DNA of 64,000 nt from NCBI RefSeq assembly GCF_017991995.1, contig NZ_JAGOPN010000008.1, positions 1-64,000 of the forward strand, read 5' to 3'. The translations under genes were made by a program, and so were the position numbers. The notes beneath the pieces were generated by a model. That model did not search any database. It saw only the letters and a list, made by a program, of their open reading frames with translations, and was not told the origin of the DNA. Numbering within the stretch: position 1 is the stretch's first letter; every line of letters starts with the position of its first letter. The DNA is from Pseudacidovorax sp. (GTDB taxonomy: Bacteria > Pseudomonadota > Gammaproteobacteria > Burkholderiales > Burkholderiaceae_C). Shown piece after piece: positions 1 through 7,299 of the stretch.

Positions 1-9
1 CATGTCCAT
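1..9 (-). CDS. First three codons of an IS gene, probably transposase istA (partial)
   Basis: An ATG at 9-7 reads Met-Asp-Met leftwards and leaves the window. It is preceded by a good ribosome binding site (GAGGAG about eight bases upstream on the minus strand). Its place just inside a terminus with IS21-like multiple repeats suggests the first IS gene. The product itself cannot be identified from three codons. Confidence 0.4.
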
Positions 10-26
10 GGTGATCACTCCTCTTC

Positions 27-52
27 CTCTGCTGCACAAAAAAGCAGCAGAG
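27..52 (-). terminator. Hairpin in the leader of the IS gene
   Basis: Arms 27-35 and 44-52 are perfectly complementary (9 bp, CTCTGCTGC/GCAGCAGAG) around an 8-base A/T loop. On the minus strand it lies directly before the ribosome binding site of the IS gene. Such structures near IS ends are known to block transcription or translation entering from flanking DNA. That role here is inference. Confidence 0.4.
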
Positions 53-75
53 TAGGTTGCTCACCTGGCTCAGTT

Positions 76-765
76 TTAGGTCGGCAGACCCTTCAAAAGT
101 GGCTCAGATTTCGGTCGGCGCCAACACCCGAGGCCAACGATGTGAATGTCGTCCCGCAGGAACACGTCGAGCCACGAGTAGATGGTGCCCGGAACATGGT
201 CGAAAGCCATGTTCCCCATCTTGAAGGGAGAGCCGTTCTTGGACTCACGGTCGGCGGTGGCATAGGTGCGCAGCTTCTGCAGGTAGCCGCTGTACTGGTC
301 ATAGCCCAGTGTGATGGTGTTGGGCGCTTCGACTTCGCCGTGGATGTGCCAGACGAACTTGTCGCCGACGGCACGCCGCCGGAAGACGCTGTACTTGCTC
401 TCGCGCATCAGATGGCTGCGCGGGTAGACCTGTCTCGTTGCCTTCTCGAAGCCGTAGTCATAGTTCGTCGTGATGACATGCCTGACGGCAGAGTCCATCA
501 CGCGGCGATGGAAGTCGTTGAACTGCAATCCGCCAACGAGTCGCGCGATCTGGCGTTTCATGGCGTGCTCGTCCACGCTCTTGTCGTTCGACAGGCGGGT
601 CAGCAGGATTTCCTCGTAGACCAGCGCGAACGGCTTGTGCTTCATGTGTTCGAGAGCCGGAAGGGAGAGCGTCTGCGGCGTGAGCGCATTGAGCACATGC
701 TCCCAGGACGCGTCATGGTTCGTGACGCGGTTGATGCCATTGCCGATCACCAAGGACGTTGCCAT
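76..765 (-). pseudogene. SIR2-like domain protein, C-terminus cut off by the IS
   Basis: This is the N-terminal part of a SIR2-like (NAD+-binding) protein. The start ATG at 765 has a GAGGAAAG ribosome binding site. Visible motifs are GNGINR near residue 8, TTNYDYGFE in the middle and HIHGE after it, all typical of the SIR2_2-like group. SIR2 domains in defence genes usually hydrolyse NAD+ upon phage sensing. After about 213 residues the frame enters the IS at 126 and ends with a 16-residue foreign tail at a stop at 76-78. The end of the SIR2 fold and anything downstream is missing, so it is probably inactive. It lies downstream of the RES gene on the same strand. Confidence 0.75.
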
Positions 766-1101
766 CGGCTTTCCTCGTTCTGAAATCCAATGGGAGGCGG
801 GATCTCTGACGGCTCGCCCTTGTCGTTGGTCCGCATCTCTTTGCACCCCTCGCGTTCATGTTTCTCTGATCCCAACTCAGTCTCACCTGCGCATTTCAGT
901 CCGTCAATCCACGGCATGACAGCGGGCCGCGTGGTCATGAAGACACGGAGCGGTGTTTTCATGCAAGGCCACCGGAGGTGCAGCTACGGCTCCGACTACA
1001 GGCGCGTTCACTCGTGAGACGGATAGAGCCCGGTCGGCACGTGCAGCCAACGGTGGTGGCGCGCCGTGCCAATGCAGGCCCTCCCTTGAAACCGGAGGAG
1101 G
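766..1101. other. Gene-free gap with one strong inverted repeat
   Basis: No convincing gene is seen in these 336 bases. The one structure is an 11-bp inverted repeat at 936-946 and 953-963 (CATGAAGACAC against GTGTTTTCATG, 10 of 11 paired, 6-base loop). It separates the RES gene from the SIR2-like gene on the minus strand and could be an operator or a processing/termination hairpin. There is no T-run. Confidence 0.4.
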
Positions 1102-2553
1102 TCAGAATTTCAGGTCCCGCTTCTCGTGCCGATGTCTACTCACGTCAAAGCGTGTGCTATTCACCTTTACCCAGTCCACATGGTGGACCTCGACCGCACC
1201 GGTATCGACGCGCAGAGCAACGCTACGAGTGTCGCTATCTGCCCTGTGGTTCAAGTAAGGCCTGGGATCGAAGATCATCAGGTCGCCGTCTTCCGGCGGT
1301 GCAGGTTTCTTCGCTTTTGGCACGGTCTCACTGACACCGTAGTCGATCTCCCAGCCATCTTCAGTGCCGTAGCCCGTATGGGCCTCGATAAGGGCACCCT
1401 CCGGGAACTGCATCGCTTCCAAACGTGCGGCCTTGTGGAAGAGCACGACATTCCGTCCCGTCTTCGCCTGCGCCGAACCAAAGATGATCCCATCCAGCCG
1501 TGGCTCGTTCTCGGTCGCCAGGAAGTCCGCAACCGCCTGCGTCGCCAGGTAGTCGAAGGCCTCATCGTCCGGCATGACAGAGCGCGTCATGCGCTCACCG
1601 AGGGTCCGCAGGAACGCGACCCGTTCGAGCCGACCTCTGAGGCTGGGGTCGAAGATGCTGCCACCGTCTTTGACACCATCAAGCGCGGTGAGGTCCAGAA
1701 GACGCAGGGGCCGGATGATGTTGAATCTCGCGACTGCGACCTTGCTTCCGACGGGCGGACGCACCTCGGCGAGGGCGACCGCGGCGCTGGTCGCTCCATA
1801 GAACACGGAGATTCCGCGCGCATTCATCCGGCCCGCGCTCGCGAGCCGGGCCGGGGGCGAACCCAGATGCAAGTCCGGGCGGCAAAGCGCTTCTTCGAGC
1901 CTCTCGCTTGATTGAAAGACGCGGGCGCGATAAAGATGGGTTAGCTTGCGGTTCGGCCCTGCATCGACAACGAGCGGACGACGCGGTTTGGTCTTGAGCG
2001 TATCGATCTGCCCAAAGACCCGCACGAGAAGCTCTGTAGCGGAGCGGCTGAAGAAGCGCGCCTCGGTCTTGAGAGACTGCTCGAAGCTGTGCCACTCCTC
2101 GTGCCAGGCCTGAGCGCTGGCCCCCTTTTCTTCGTAGTACGTTTCCCCGGAGAACTCGGTCTCCTCGCCCATCGCTGCTGAGTCGAAGTCGCCGTGACGG
2201 TTGTCGAGAATCTCCAGAACATCTGCGGCGGCGTCGCTCGGGATCGAAGCGGCCTCCTCGATGGCGTCGAGCACCGGCTGGCCATCGCGCTCCCACTCGT
2301 AGCTTGACTCACGGTCGGCCATGGCCCGCTCTTGCCAGGAGTCGGGATAGTTCGCCGTGCGCACGTAGTGGTCGGCGAACGCCGTCTCGATGTGATCCGC
2401 AAGCTCGGTGATGGGTATGCACGCCAGTGTCTGGCCGCAGTACGAGCAGTCTCCCGACTGGCCGTCGTTCTCGATCTGCTGCGCGAGGTAAGCCTCCCCG
2501 ACGCAATCGTGGCAGATGCGTTTGTGGTCGTCGTCCTCGCTCATACCTTTCAA
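1102..2553 (-). CDS. RES-domain protein with zinc-finger N-terminus (NAD+ phosphorylase-like toxin)
   Basis: 483 residues. The C-terminal half carries RES family motifs: YRARVF near residue 207, RGISVFYGATS near 244 followed by ALAEVRPP, and DGIIFGS near 356. RES proteins are toxins that degrade NAD+ (phosphorylase activity). The N-terminal half has a four-cysteine cluster (C14, C17, C36, C39) and an acidic helical region like the N-terminal domain often found with long RES proteins (HEPN/RES-NTD type). A TTG at 2553 is chosen because AAGGAG is spaced about seven bases before it; an ATG at 2544 is the alternative. No Xre/MbcA-type antitoxin gene sits next to it, unlike classical two-gene RES modules. 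It is divergent from the QueC-like operon. Confidence 0.7.
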   Translation of the reverse strand: MKGMSEDDDHKRICHDCVGEAYLAQQIENDGQSGDCSYCGQTLACIPITELADHIETAFADHYVRTANYPDSWQERAMADRESSYEWERDGQPVLDAIEEAASIPSDAAADVLEILDNRHGDFDSAAMGEETEFSGETYYEEKGASAQAWHEEWHSFEQSLKTEARFFSRSATELLVRVFGQIDTLKTKPRRPLVVDAGPNRKLTHLYRARVFQSSERLEEALCRPDLHLGSPPARLASAGRMNARGISVFYGATSAAVALAEVRPPVGSKVAVARFNIIRPLRLLDLTALDGVKDGGSIFDPSLRGRLERVAFLRTLGERMTRSVMPDDEAFDYLATQAVADFLATENEPRLDGIIFGSAQAKTGRNVVLFHKAARLEAMQFPEGALIEAHTGYGTEDGWEIDYGVSETVPKAKKPAPPEDGDLMIFDPRPYLNHRADSDTRSVALRVDTGAVEVHHVDWVKVNSTRFDVSRHRHEKRDLKF

Positions 2554-2692
2554 CTGGTTCTCCTTCCGCGACAGCCCATATGAGCATCGCCGCCATTCAC
2601 ATTCAAGGGTGGGCGATGCGTGGGCTGCCGACCGCTGATCGCAAGCGCGAGCCCAAAGCCCGGCATGCAGTCGACACCCCTGCCTTCATGAC

Positions 2693-2729
2693 TTGACATT
2701 GTCAGGCATATAGACAATTATATCTGACA
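2693..2729 (+). promoter_or_regulatory. Promoter with overlapping inverted-repeat operator for the QueC-like operon
   Basis: A consensus -35 box TTGACA (2693-2698) is followed after exactly 17 bp by AATTAT (2716-2721). An inverted repeat TGTCAG (2700-2705) and CTGACA (2724-2729), extended by ATA/TAT, brackets the -10 region. This is the layout of an autorepressor operator; the obvious candidate is the Xre domain of the third gene in the operon. Binding is inference. Confidence 0.6.
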
Positions 2730-2741
2730 TTGGAGGTGCCG

Positions 2742-3317
2742 ATGAGCGATGGTCCTTACCGAAGCTTGCCCATGTCGCGCGGATGGAAGCGACTGGCTGA
2801 GTTCGCGGAAAACGTGAACTTCGACCGTGCCGACACGAGCGCGGCGGCGAGCCACGCTCTAAAGACGACGTGGACCAACGAGGTCCCCGCCATCGTAGTG
2901 AAGGGCCTTCGCGACGTGTTTCTAGAGAAGGAACCGGGGCTCTTCGCCGATTCGCGCCTCGCGCGCGTCGAGGCTGTGGTCGCCGACACGGCGGGTTATG
3001 GGCTCGGTCGCCTGCTGACCGCTCATGCGTCATCGGTCCTTGCCGAGGGACTCACTGGCGAGGTGGGCCTCACGGAGGCGACGAAGCGCGCGCTCGAGTC
3101 CTATGCGGCGCGCTCCGTGCGCCAGATCGAGGAGCACTACTGCCGCAAGGCCTCCGCACGGCTGACGGCGCAAGTCCGTACCCGTATTTCGGATGCCATG
3201 GGCAGTGCTGACATGACGGGGCTTGCCCGGCAGTGTGCGGGCCTGGAGCCGCGCGCGCGACGAGGTAGCAGCATCCGCAAGCATGCCGACGTGGACGAAG
3301 GAGTGCCGCTGCCATGA
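2742..3317 (+). CDS. Unknown 191-aa protein, first gene of QueC-like/ImmA/PIN operon
   Basis: I do not recognise this family. The ATG at 2742 is chosen because GGAGG lies five bases before it; an in-frame TTG at 2730 is less likely. The protein looks soluble and mainly helical, with an Ala/Arg-rich second half and a basic tail (RARRGSSIRKH), and has no signal peptide or membrane segment. Its stop codon overlaps the next start (ATGA at 3314-3317), so translation is coupled to the QueC-like gene. This suggests a partner in one complex. In the Qat defence system a QueC-like protein (QatC) also follows an uncharacterised small protein (QatB), but I cannot establish homology here. Confidence 0.75.
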   Translation: MSDGPYRSLPMSRGWKRLAEFAENVNFDRADTSAAASHALKTTWTNEVPAIVVKGLRDVFLEKEPGLFADSRLARVEAVVADTAGYGLGRLLTAHASSVLAEGLTGEVGLTEATKRALESYAARSVRQIEEHYCRKASARLTAQVRTRISDAMGSADMTGLARQCAGLEPRARRGSSIRKHADVDEGVPLP

Positions 3318-4696
3318 AACATGACGATGACAAGACTGTGGCCCCGGCTCTGCGTGTCGATGTTGTGGAGACCGGCGAGCGCCCCCGGCGCGGACGCACG
3401 CCCTGCGAGATCGGCGGTGACCTGAAATTCTCGACGGAGCATCTGGAGAGCTACTGTCTGGCCCGATGGGAGCCCATCATATTCGACGCGCTGGTCGTCG
3501 CTGCGGCCGTGGAGTTCTGCGATCGCTTGCAGCGACGCAAGACGCAGCACTGGGGCCGTGCTTTCGAGATTTGCATTCCGGTTCACCATCCAGATCGCTG
3601 GAACGCCGTGCCTGTCATTACCAGCTTGAAGGACGTGCTTGAATTTCTTACGGGTGATCGTTGGGACCTGTCCTTCGTGGCGCGCAAGGCTCCCGCCCAC
3701 AAGCCGCACCAGTTTCCCTTTGACCTGTCGAGCGACGCAAAGGCTGTGATCCCCTTTAGCGAAGGGCTCGACTCGCGCGCTGTTGCCAGCCTGATGCATC
3801 GCGAGATAGGTGACGGCTTGATTCGCGTCCGCCTCGGTACCAAAGACTTCCTGCCGGGCACTAGCGCATCGAATGTGAAGCAGCCATTCACCTCGATCCC
3901 CTACCGCGTGAAGCCGAAGACCGGCGCGTTCAAAGAATCGAGCGCGCGCTCTCGGGGCTTCAAGTTCTCGCTCGTGAGTGGCATCGCCGCCTACCTGGTC
4001 AAGGCCCACCGGATCATCGTGACGGAGAGCGGTCAGGGTGCGCTCGGGCCTGTGCTTGCGGCTGTTGGTCAGGGCTACGAGGACTACCGCAGCTACCCGC
4101 CCTTCATGGACCGCATGGAGGTCTTCCTCCAGGCGCTCTTCCATCACCGCGTGCAGTTCGAGTTCCCGCGACTCTGGTACACGAAGGGCGAAACGCTGGC
4201 CGAATTCGTGCGTGCATGTGCAGACGGTGGATCGTGGAGCACGACCTGGTCATGCTGGCAGCAAAACCGGCAATCCTCCGTTGACGGACACAAGCGCCAG
4301 TGCGGCATCTGTGCGGCCTGCATGCTCAGACGCTTGAGCGTCCATGCGGCAGGCCTGAGTGAAGAGCCGCAGACGTATGTGTGGGAGAGCCTCTCGGCAC
4401 CGACGTTCGAAGAGGGTGCGGCGTCTGGCTTTGCTCACACCACGAAGGCCCTGCGCGAATACGCCATCGCGGGCACGCTTCATCTTGACCATCTGGCGAC
4501 GCTACAGAAGTCGCCGATGAACAAGGGAATGATCGACCTGACCGTTTCTCAGCTCAGCCGCTCCCGTGCGCTTCCCGAATACACGGTCCGCGCATCGCTG
4601 AACCGCTTATTGAATCAACATGAAAGTGAATGGATGAATTTTCTGGATAGCCTGGGGCCGCAGGCCTTCGTGATGAACTGGGTGGGGCGGCCATGA
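3314..4696 (+). CDS. QueC-like PP-loop ATPase/7-deazaguanine synthase homologue
   Basis: 460 residues, about twice the length of housekeeping QueC. A PP-loop-like ATP site reads PFSEGLDSRA (residues 146-155), with Glu where the usual SGGLDS has Gly. A cysteine set typical of QueC zinc sites follows: one Cys near 313, then CGICAAC near 329-335 and an Arg pair. QueC makes preQ0 from carboxy-deazaguanine with ATP and ammonia. QueC relatives in defence (QatC, and Cap9 of type IV CBASS) use the same fold for other modifications. N- and C-terminal extensions of roughly 140 and 110 residues are not recognised. No other queuosine gene is nearby, so a role in tRNA modification is unlikely. It overlaps both neighbours by ATGA. 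Confidence 0.8.
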   Translation: MKHDDDKTVAPALRVDVVETGERPRRGRTPCEIGGDLKFSTEHLESYCLARWEPIIFDALVVAAAVEFCDRLQRRKTQHWGRAFEICIPVHHPDRWNAVPVITSLKDVLEFLTGDRWDLSFVARKAPAHKPHQFPFDLSSDAKAVIPFSEGLDSRAVASLMHREIGDGLIRVRLGTKDFLPGTSASNVKQPFTSIPYRVKPKTGAFKESSARSRGFKFSLVSGIAAYLVKAHRIIVTESGQGALGPVLAAVGQGYEDYRSYPPFMDRMEVFLQALFHHRVQFEFPRLWYTKGETLAEFVRACADGGSWSTTWSCWQQNRQSSVDGHKRQCGICAACMLRRLSVHAAGLSEEPQTYVWESLSAPTFEEGAASGFAHTTKALREYAIAGTLHLDHLATLQKSPMNKGMIDLTVSQLSRSRALPEYTVRASLNRLLNQHESEWMNFLDSLGPQAFVMNWVGRP

Positions 4697-5880
4697 CCGA
4701 ATCACCCTTGAGCGCGATGCCACCGGCCGAAGTGGGGGAGCGCCTGCGCCTCGCCCGTGAAGCCGCACATCTAACGCAGAAGCAAGCCGCCGACGCCATA
4801 TCCGTTGCGCGCACGACGCTGGTTGCCGTCGAGCAAGGTCAGCGCCGTGTGCGCATCGACGAGCTGCAGCAACTCGCGAAGGCGTATGGCGTGTCCGTCA
4901 ATGCCATCCTGCGTCGTGAGGCGGTGCATGTCGATCTGGTGCCGCGCTTTCGGAAGCTCTTCGATACCAAAGACTTTGCCGCCGCCGCGGCGACCGAGCT
5001 GCTCGCCAACTTGGCACGCGCCGAAGTGGAGCTGGAGAACGTGCTGGGTGTGAAGCGCGCCCGCAACTATCCGCCGGAGAGGCCAATCCTGCCCGGTGAC
5101 GTGCGGGTGCAGGCAGAGCAGGACGCGCTGGAACTGCGGCAACGCCTCGGCCTCGGCTTTGCGCCCATCGCGGACATCGTCACGCTGCTGGAAATGGAGC
5201 TTGGCATACGGGTGTATGTACGGCGCTTTGAAGGATCAGTCTCGGGCGTCTTCGTCTACGACGAGACGCTCGGCGCATGCATCCTCCTCAACGCCAATCA
5301 TCCGCGCGAGCGCCGCAACCAGACGGGCGGGCACGAGCTGGGGCATTTCATCTCGGTGCGGCATGAGCCTGAGGTCTTGCACGCGGATGAGCCGGAAAAC
5401 TCGCGCGAAGAGCGCTACGCCAACGCTTTTGGCCGCTCCTTCCTGACGCCTGCTGGCGGGGTGCGCCAGAAGTTTCAGGAGGTCACGGCTGGATCGACGC
5501 ATCTGACGCGCCGCCACATCATCGTGCTGGCGCATTTCTTCGGCGTCTCACGCGAAGCCATGGTCCGACGGCTGGAAGAGCTGGGCCTGACCCGCAAGGG
5601 CACGTGGGACTGGTTCGCGGCAAACGGCGGTATCACTGATGAGCAGGCGCAACAGGTCCTTGGTGATCTGCGAACGGAAGATCAGCACAAGGCAGAGGCG
5701 AACAAGCCTACGACCCTGCGGCTCAATCTGCTGGCCGCAGAAGCCTACAGACGCGCACTCTTGAGTGAAGGTCAGCTTGCGCGGCTTCTCCATCTTGATC
5801 GCATCGAGCTTCGCGAAATGCTGCAAGACATCGAGTTGCAGGAGGATGAGGCCGATGGCGCTCCCACCCTCCTTATCTGA
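4693..5880 (+). CDS. Xre-type HTH fused to ImmA/IrrE zinc metallopeptidase
   Basis: 395 residues. The N-terminus is a Cro/C1-type helix-turn-helix (residues about 13-68, with LTQKQAADAISVARTTLVAVEQGQ). The centre is an ImmA/IrrE (DUF955) peptidase with the zinc motif HELGH at about 213-217 and a downstream Glu in REERYANAFGRSFL as the likely third ligand. A C-terminal helical part of about 80 residues may bind the toxin or signal. Proteins of this type sense a trigger and then cleave a repressor or partner, relieving repression. It starts in an ATGA overlap with the QueC-like gene, and its 3' end overlaps the PIN gene by 26 bases. The Xre part is the likely repressor of the promoter at 2693-2729. 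Confidence 0.85.
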   Translation: MTESPLSAMPPAEVGERLRLAREAAHLTQKQAADAISVARTTLVAVEQGQRRVRIDELQQLAKAYGVSVNAILRREAVHVDLVPRFRKLFDTKDFAAAAATELLANLARAEVELENVLGVKRARNYPPERPILPGDVRVQAEQDALELRQRLGLGFAPIADIVTLLEMELGIRVYVRRFEGSVSGVFVYDETLGACILLNANHPRERRNQTGGHELGHFISVRHEPEVLHADEPENSREERYANAFGRSFLTPAGGVRQKFQEVTAGSTHLTRRHIIVLAHFFGVSREAMVRRLEELGLTRKGTWDWFAANGGITDEQAQQVLGDLRTEDQHKAEANKPTTLRLNLLAAEAYRRALLSEGQLARLLHLDRIELREMLQDIELQEDEADGAPTLLI

Positions 5881-6481
5881 CAAACCTGCATTGCTGATCG
5901 CGGATACAAGTGTCGTGATCAATCTCAACGCGACGGGCTGCGCCGAGACGCTGCTTCGGGCGCTGCCTCATCGCGTAGCGGTAGTTGATGTCGTTGTCGA
6001 TGAGATCAAAGGCGGTCTTCGCAAAGGCCGCCAGGACGCAGCCCGGCTCGCGCAGCTCATCGACGCCGGGTTGATTGAGGTCGTGACGCTCGGGCCGCAG
6101 GGCCTGCTTCACTTCGAAAGCCTGGTGATCGGCGCGTCCGGCGGCACCCTTGACGACGGTGAAGCCGCCACGATCGCCTTTGCCGTTGAGAACAGTGCCC
6201 GCGCGCTCGTTGAAGAGCGCAAGGCGCGCCGTCTGGCCGCTGACCAGTATGCCTCTGTGCCGCTCGGCTGCACCGTCGATCTCCTCAAGCATGCGCATGT
6301 CGAACGCGCGCTCGGTAGCGCAGGCATTGCTGATGCGCTCCACAATGCGCTCACGCATGCCCGCATGCGGGTGCTGCCGCATCACATTGCATGGGTGGTC
6401 GGCATCATCGGGGATGAACGTGTGGCCGCTTGCCCGTGCTTGCCGGAAGTTGTCCGCAAACAGGCGCTGGCGCGCCTCTGA
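5855..6481 (+). CDS. PIN-domain ribonuclease-like protein (toxin candidate)
   Basis: 208 residues. The PIN acidic set is visible: Asp17 (IADTSVV), Glu50 (VVDEIKGG), Asp100/101 (TLDDGEAATIAFA) and an acidic pair at 120-121 (VEERKARRLA) where the fourth Asp usually sits. The layout matches single-domain PIN proteins of the DUF3368 kind, which cut RNA. About 60 extra C-terminal residues, with CPCL, are not explained. The ATG at 5855 has AGGAGG nine bases upstream, inside the peptidase gene; an ATG at 5846 is too close to that site. Being last and overlapping the Xre-peptidase, it is the likely effector kept in check by that protein. Confidence 0.8.
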   Translation: MALPPSLSDKPALLIADTSVVINLNATGCAETLLRALPHRVAVVDVVVDEIKGGLRKGRQDAARLAQLIDAGLIEVVTLGPQGLLHFESLVIGASGGTLDDGEAATIAFAVENSARALVEERKARRLAADQYASVPLGCTVDLLKHAHVERALGSAGIADALHNALTHARMRVLPHHIAWVVGIIGDERVAACPCLPEVVRKQALARL

Positions 6482-6498
6482 TAAATCGTCATTCCAAT

Positions 6499-6530
6499 GT
6501 CGCCCGCAAGCCGGAGAGGTGGCGGGCGAC
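6499..6530. terminator. Hairpin between convergent genes
   Basis: Perfect 9-bp stem, arms 6499-6507 (GTCGCCCGC) and 6522-6530, with a 14-base loop, placed between the PIN gene (plus) and the minus-strand gene ending at 6542. No T-run follows, so termination is only suggested by location. Confidence 0.35.
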
Positions 6531-6541
6531 GGTTGTGCGGG

Positions 6542-6839
6542 TCAGTATTCCTCGGGCAACAAGATCGTTGTCACCGACCGGTCGGCTTCGGTGATGACCC
6601 AGAGGCAGTTGTCGCCGAAGCCTGCGCAAGGCTTCCCGGGGTCGATGGCGTAGGCCGATAGGATGCGATCACCCGCCTCGACCGCGCGCCGGTTCATTTC
6701 GGCGTCTTCGGGATCAGCACCCCCAGTCGCCGTGGATGTGGCGTGTCAGAAGGCCCAGCAGTTCGAACGTGCTGTTCGTGGCGTTGAGCGCGCCGGGGGT
6801 GGCGACCACTTGCCCAAGGGGAAAGAGAGGGGCGCTCAT
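6542..6839 (-). pseudogene. Small conserved island protein, frameshifted
   Basis: The start ATG at 6839 overlaps the stop of the upstream gene (ATGA). The first 41 codons resemble a common small protein of integrative elements (FPLGQVVATPGALNA, then GDWG), and then meet a TGA. Removing one base from the run of five G on the minus strand restores a frame that continues DPEDAEMN and ends ATTILLPEEY-like at the stop 6542-6544. So this is a single-base frameshift in a homopolymer. A sequencing error is possible. Function unknown. Confidence 0.7.
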
Positions 6840-7045
6840 CGCGCCACCTCCGCACCTTCTGTGCTCTCGATCGCCTTGGGGGGCATCAGGACGATGCGTC
6901 CGTTGGCAGGCAGCGCGTTCAGCTCGATGCTGAAGCCTTCGCTGTGATTGTGGGGCCAGACCGATCCGATGCGGGTCCAGAAGGCATCTTTGCCCTCGCC
7001 GGTTACAGCGTAAGCGATGAAGGCGGGTTTCTTGGTGGTTGTCAT
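6836..7045 (-). CDS. Small conserved hypothetical protein of mobile elements (69 aa)
   Basis: The start ATG at 7045 is preceded by GGAG. The pattern is an AYAVTGEGKDAFWTRIG block, a GFSIELNALPANGRIVL block and a short tail. This matches my memory of a widespread small protein of integrative conjugative elements and plasmids (WTRIG...DGRI pattern). No function is known to me. It forms a two-gene unit with the frameshifted gene downstream (overlap at 6836-6839). Confidence 0.65.
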   Translation of the reverse strand: MTTTKKPAFIAYAVTGEGKDAFWTRIGSVWPHNHSEGFSIELNALPANGRIVLMPPKAIESTEGAEVAR

Positions 7046-7299
7046 CGTCGTTCTCCTTTCATTGAGCGTTGCGACGTGACGAGACAAGGCACGGGATCAA
7101 GCAGAAGCGGTCATGGGTCGCCCGGAGCTGCACAAGCCACAAAGGAACGATGGGGCGCGGAAGCGAGGACGAGCGCAGCCTCGCCCTTGACCGGGCTGCG
7201 CCCGTGCCAGGCTCTCAGGCATAAAGCAATTGCTCAAGAAGGAAAGGAAACAAGAACGACGACAACCCAACCCGCGTCGCGTTCTCGAAGGGCAGGGCG

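Larger units (their letters stand above)
1..126 (-). mobile_element. Terminus of an IS21-like insertion sequence (rest lies outside the window)
   Basis: Two near-identical 19-bp motifs, at 66-84 and 100-118 (17 of 19 bases equal, 34-bp period, core TGGCTCAG..TTT.GGTCGG), look like the multiple terminal repeats of IS21-family elements. The presumed tip reads TGTTGG on the minus strand from 126, so the element starts with TG as expected. It directly follows a Gly-Leu-Gly codon run of the interrupted SIR2-like gene. A transposase-like gene starts at 9 and runs off the left edge. The family is inferred from repeat layout, not from a seen transposase. Confidence 0.6.

Noticed and set aside
747-962. 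71-codon minus-strand frame before the SIR2-like gene
   Set aside because: It overlaps the SIR2 start in another frame and has no ribosome site or recognisable motif.
2742-6481. Complete Qat, CBASS type IV or Dpd system
   Set aside because: Only a QueC-like protein is shared; QatA ATPase, QatD nuclease, cyclase, TGT-like and Dpd genes are absent.
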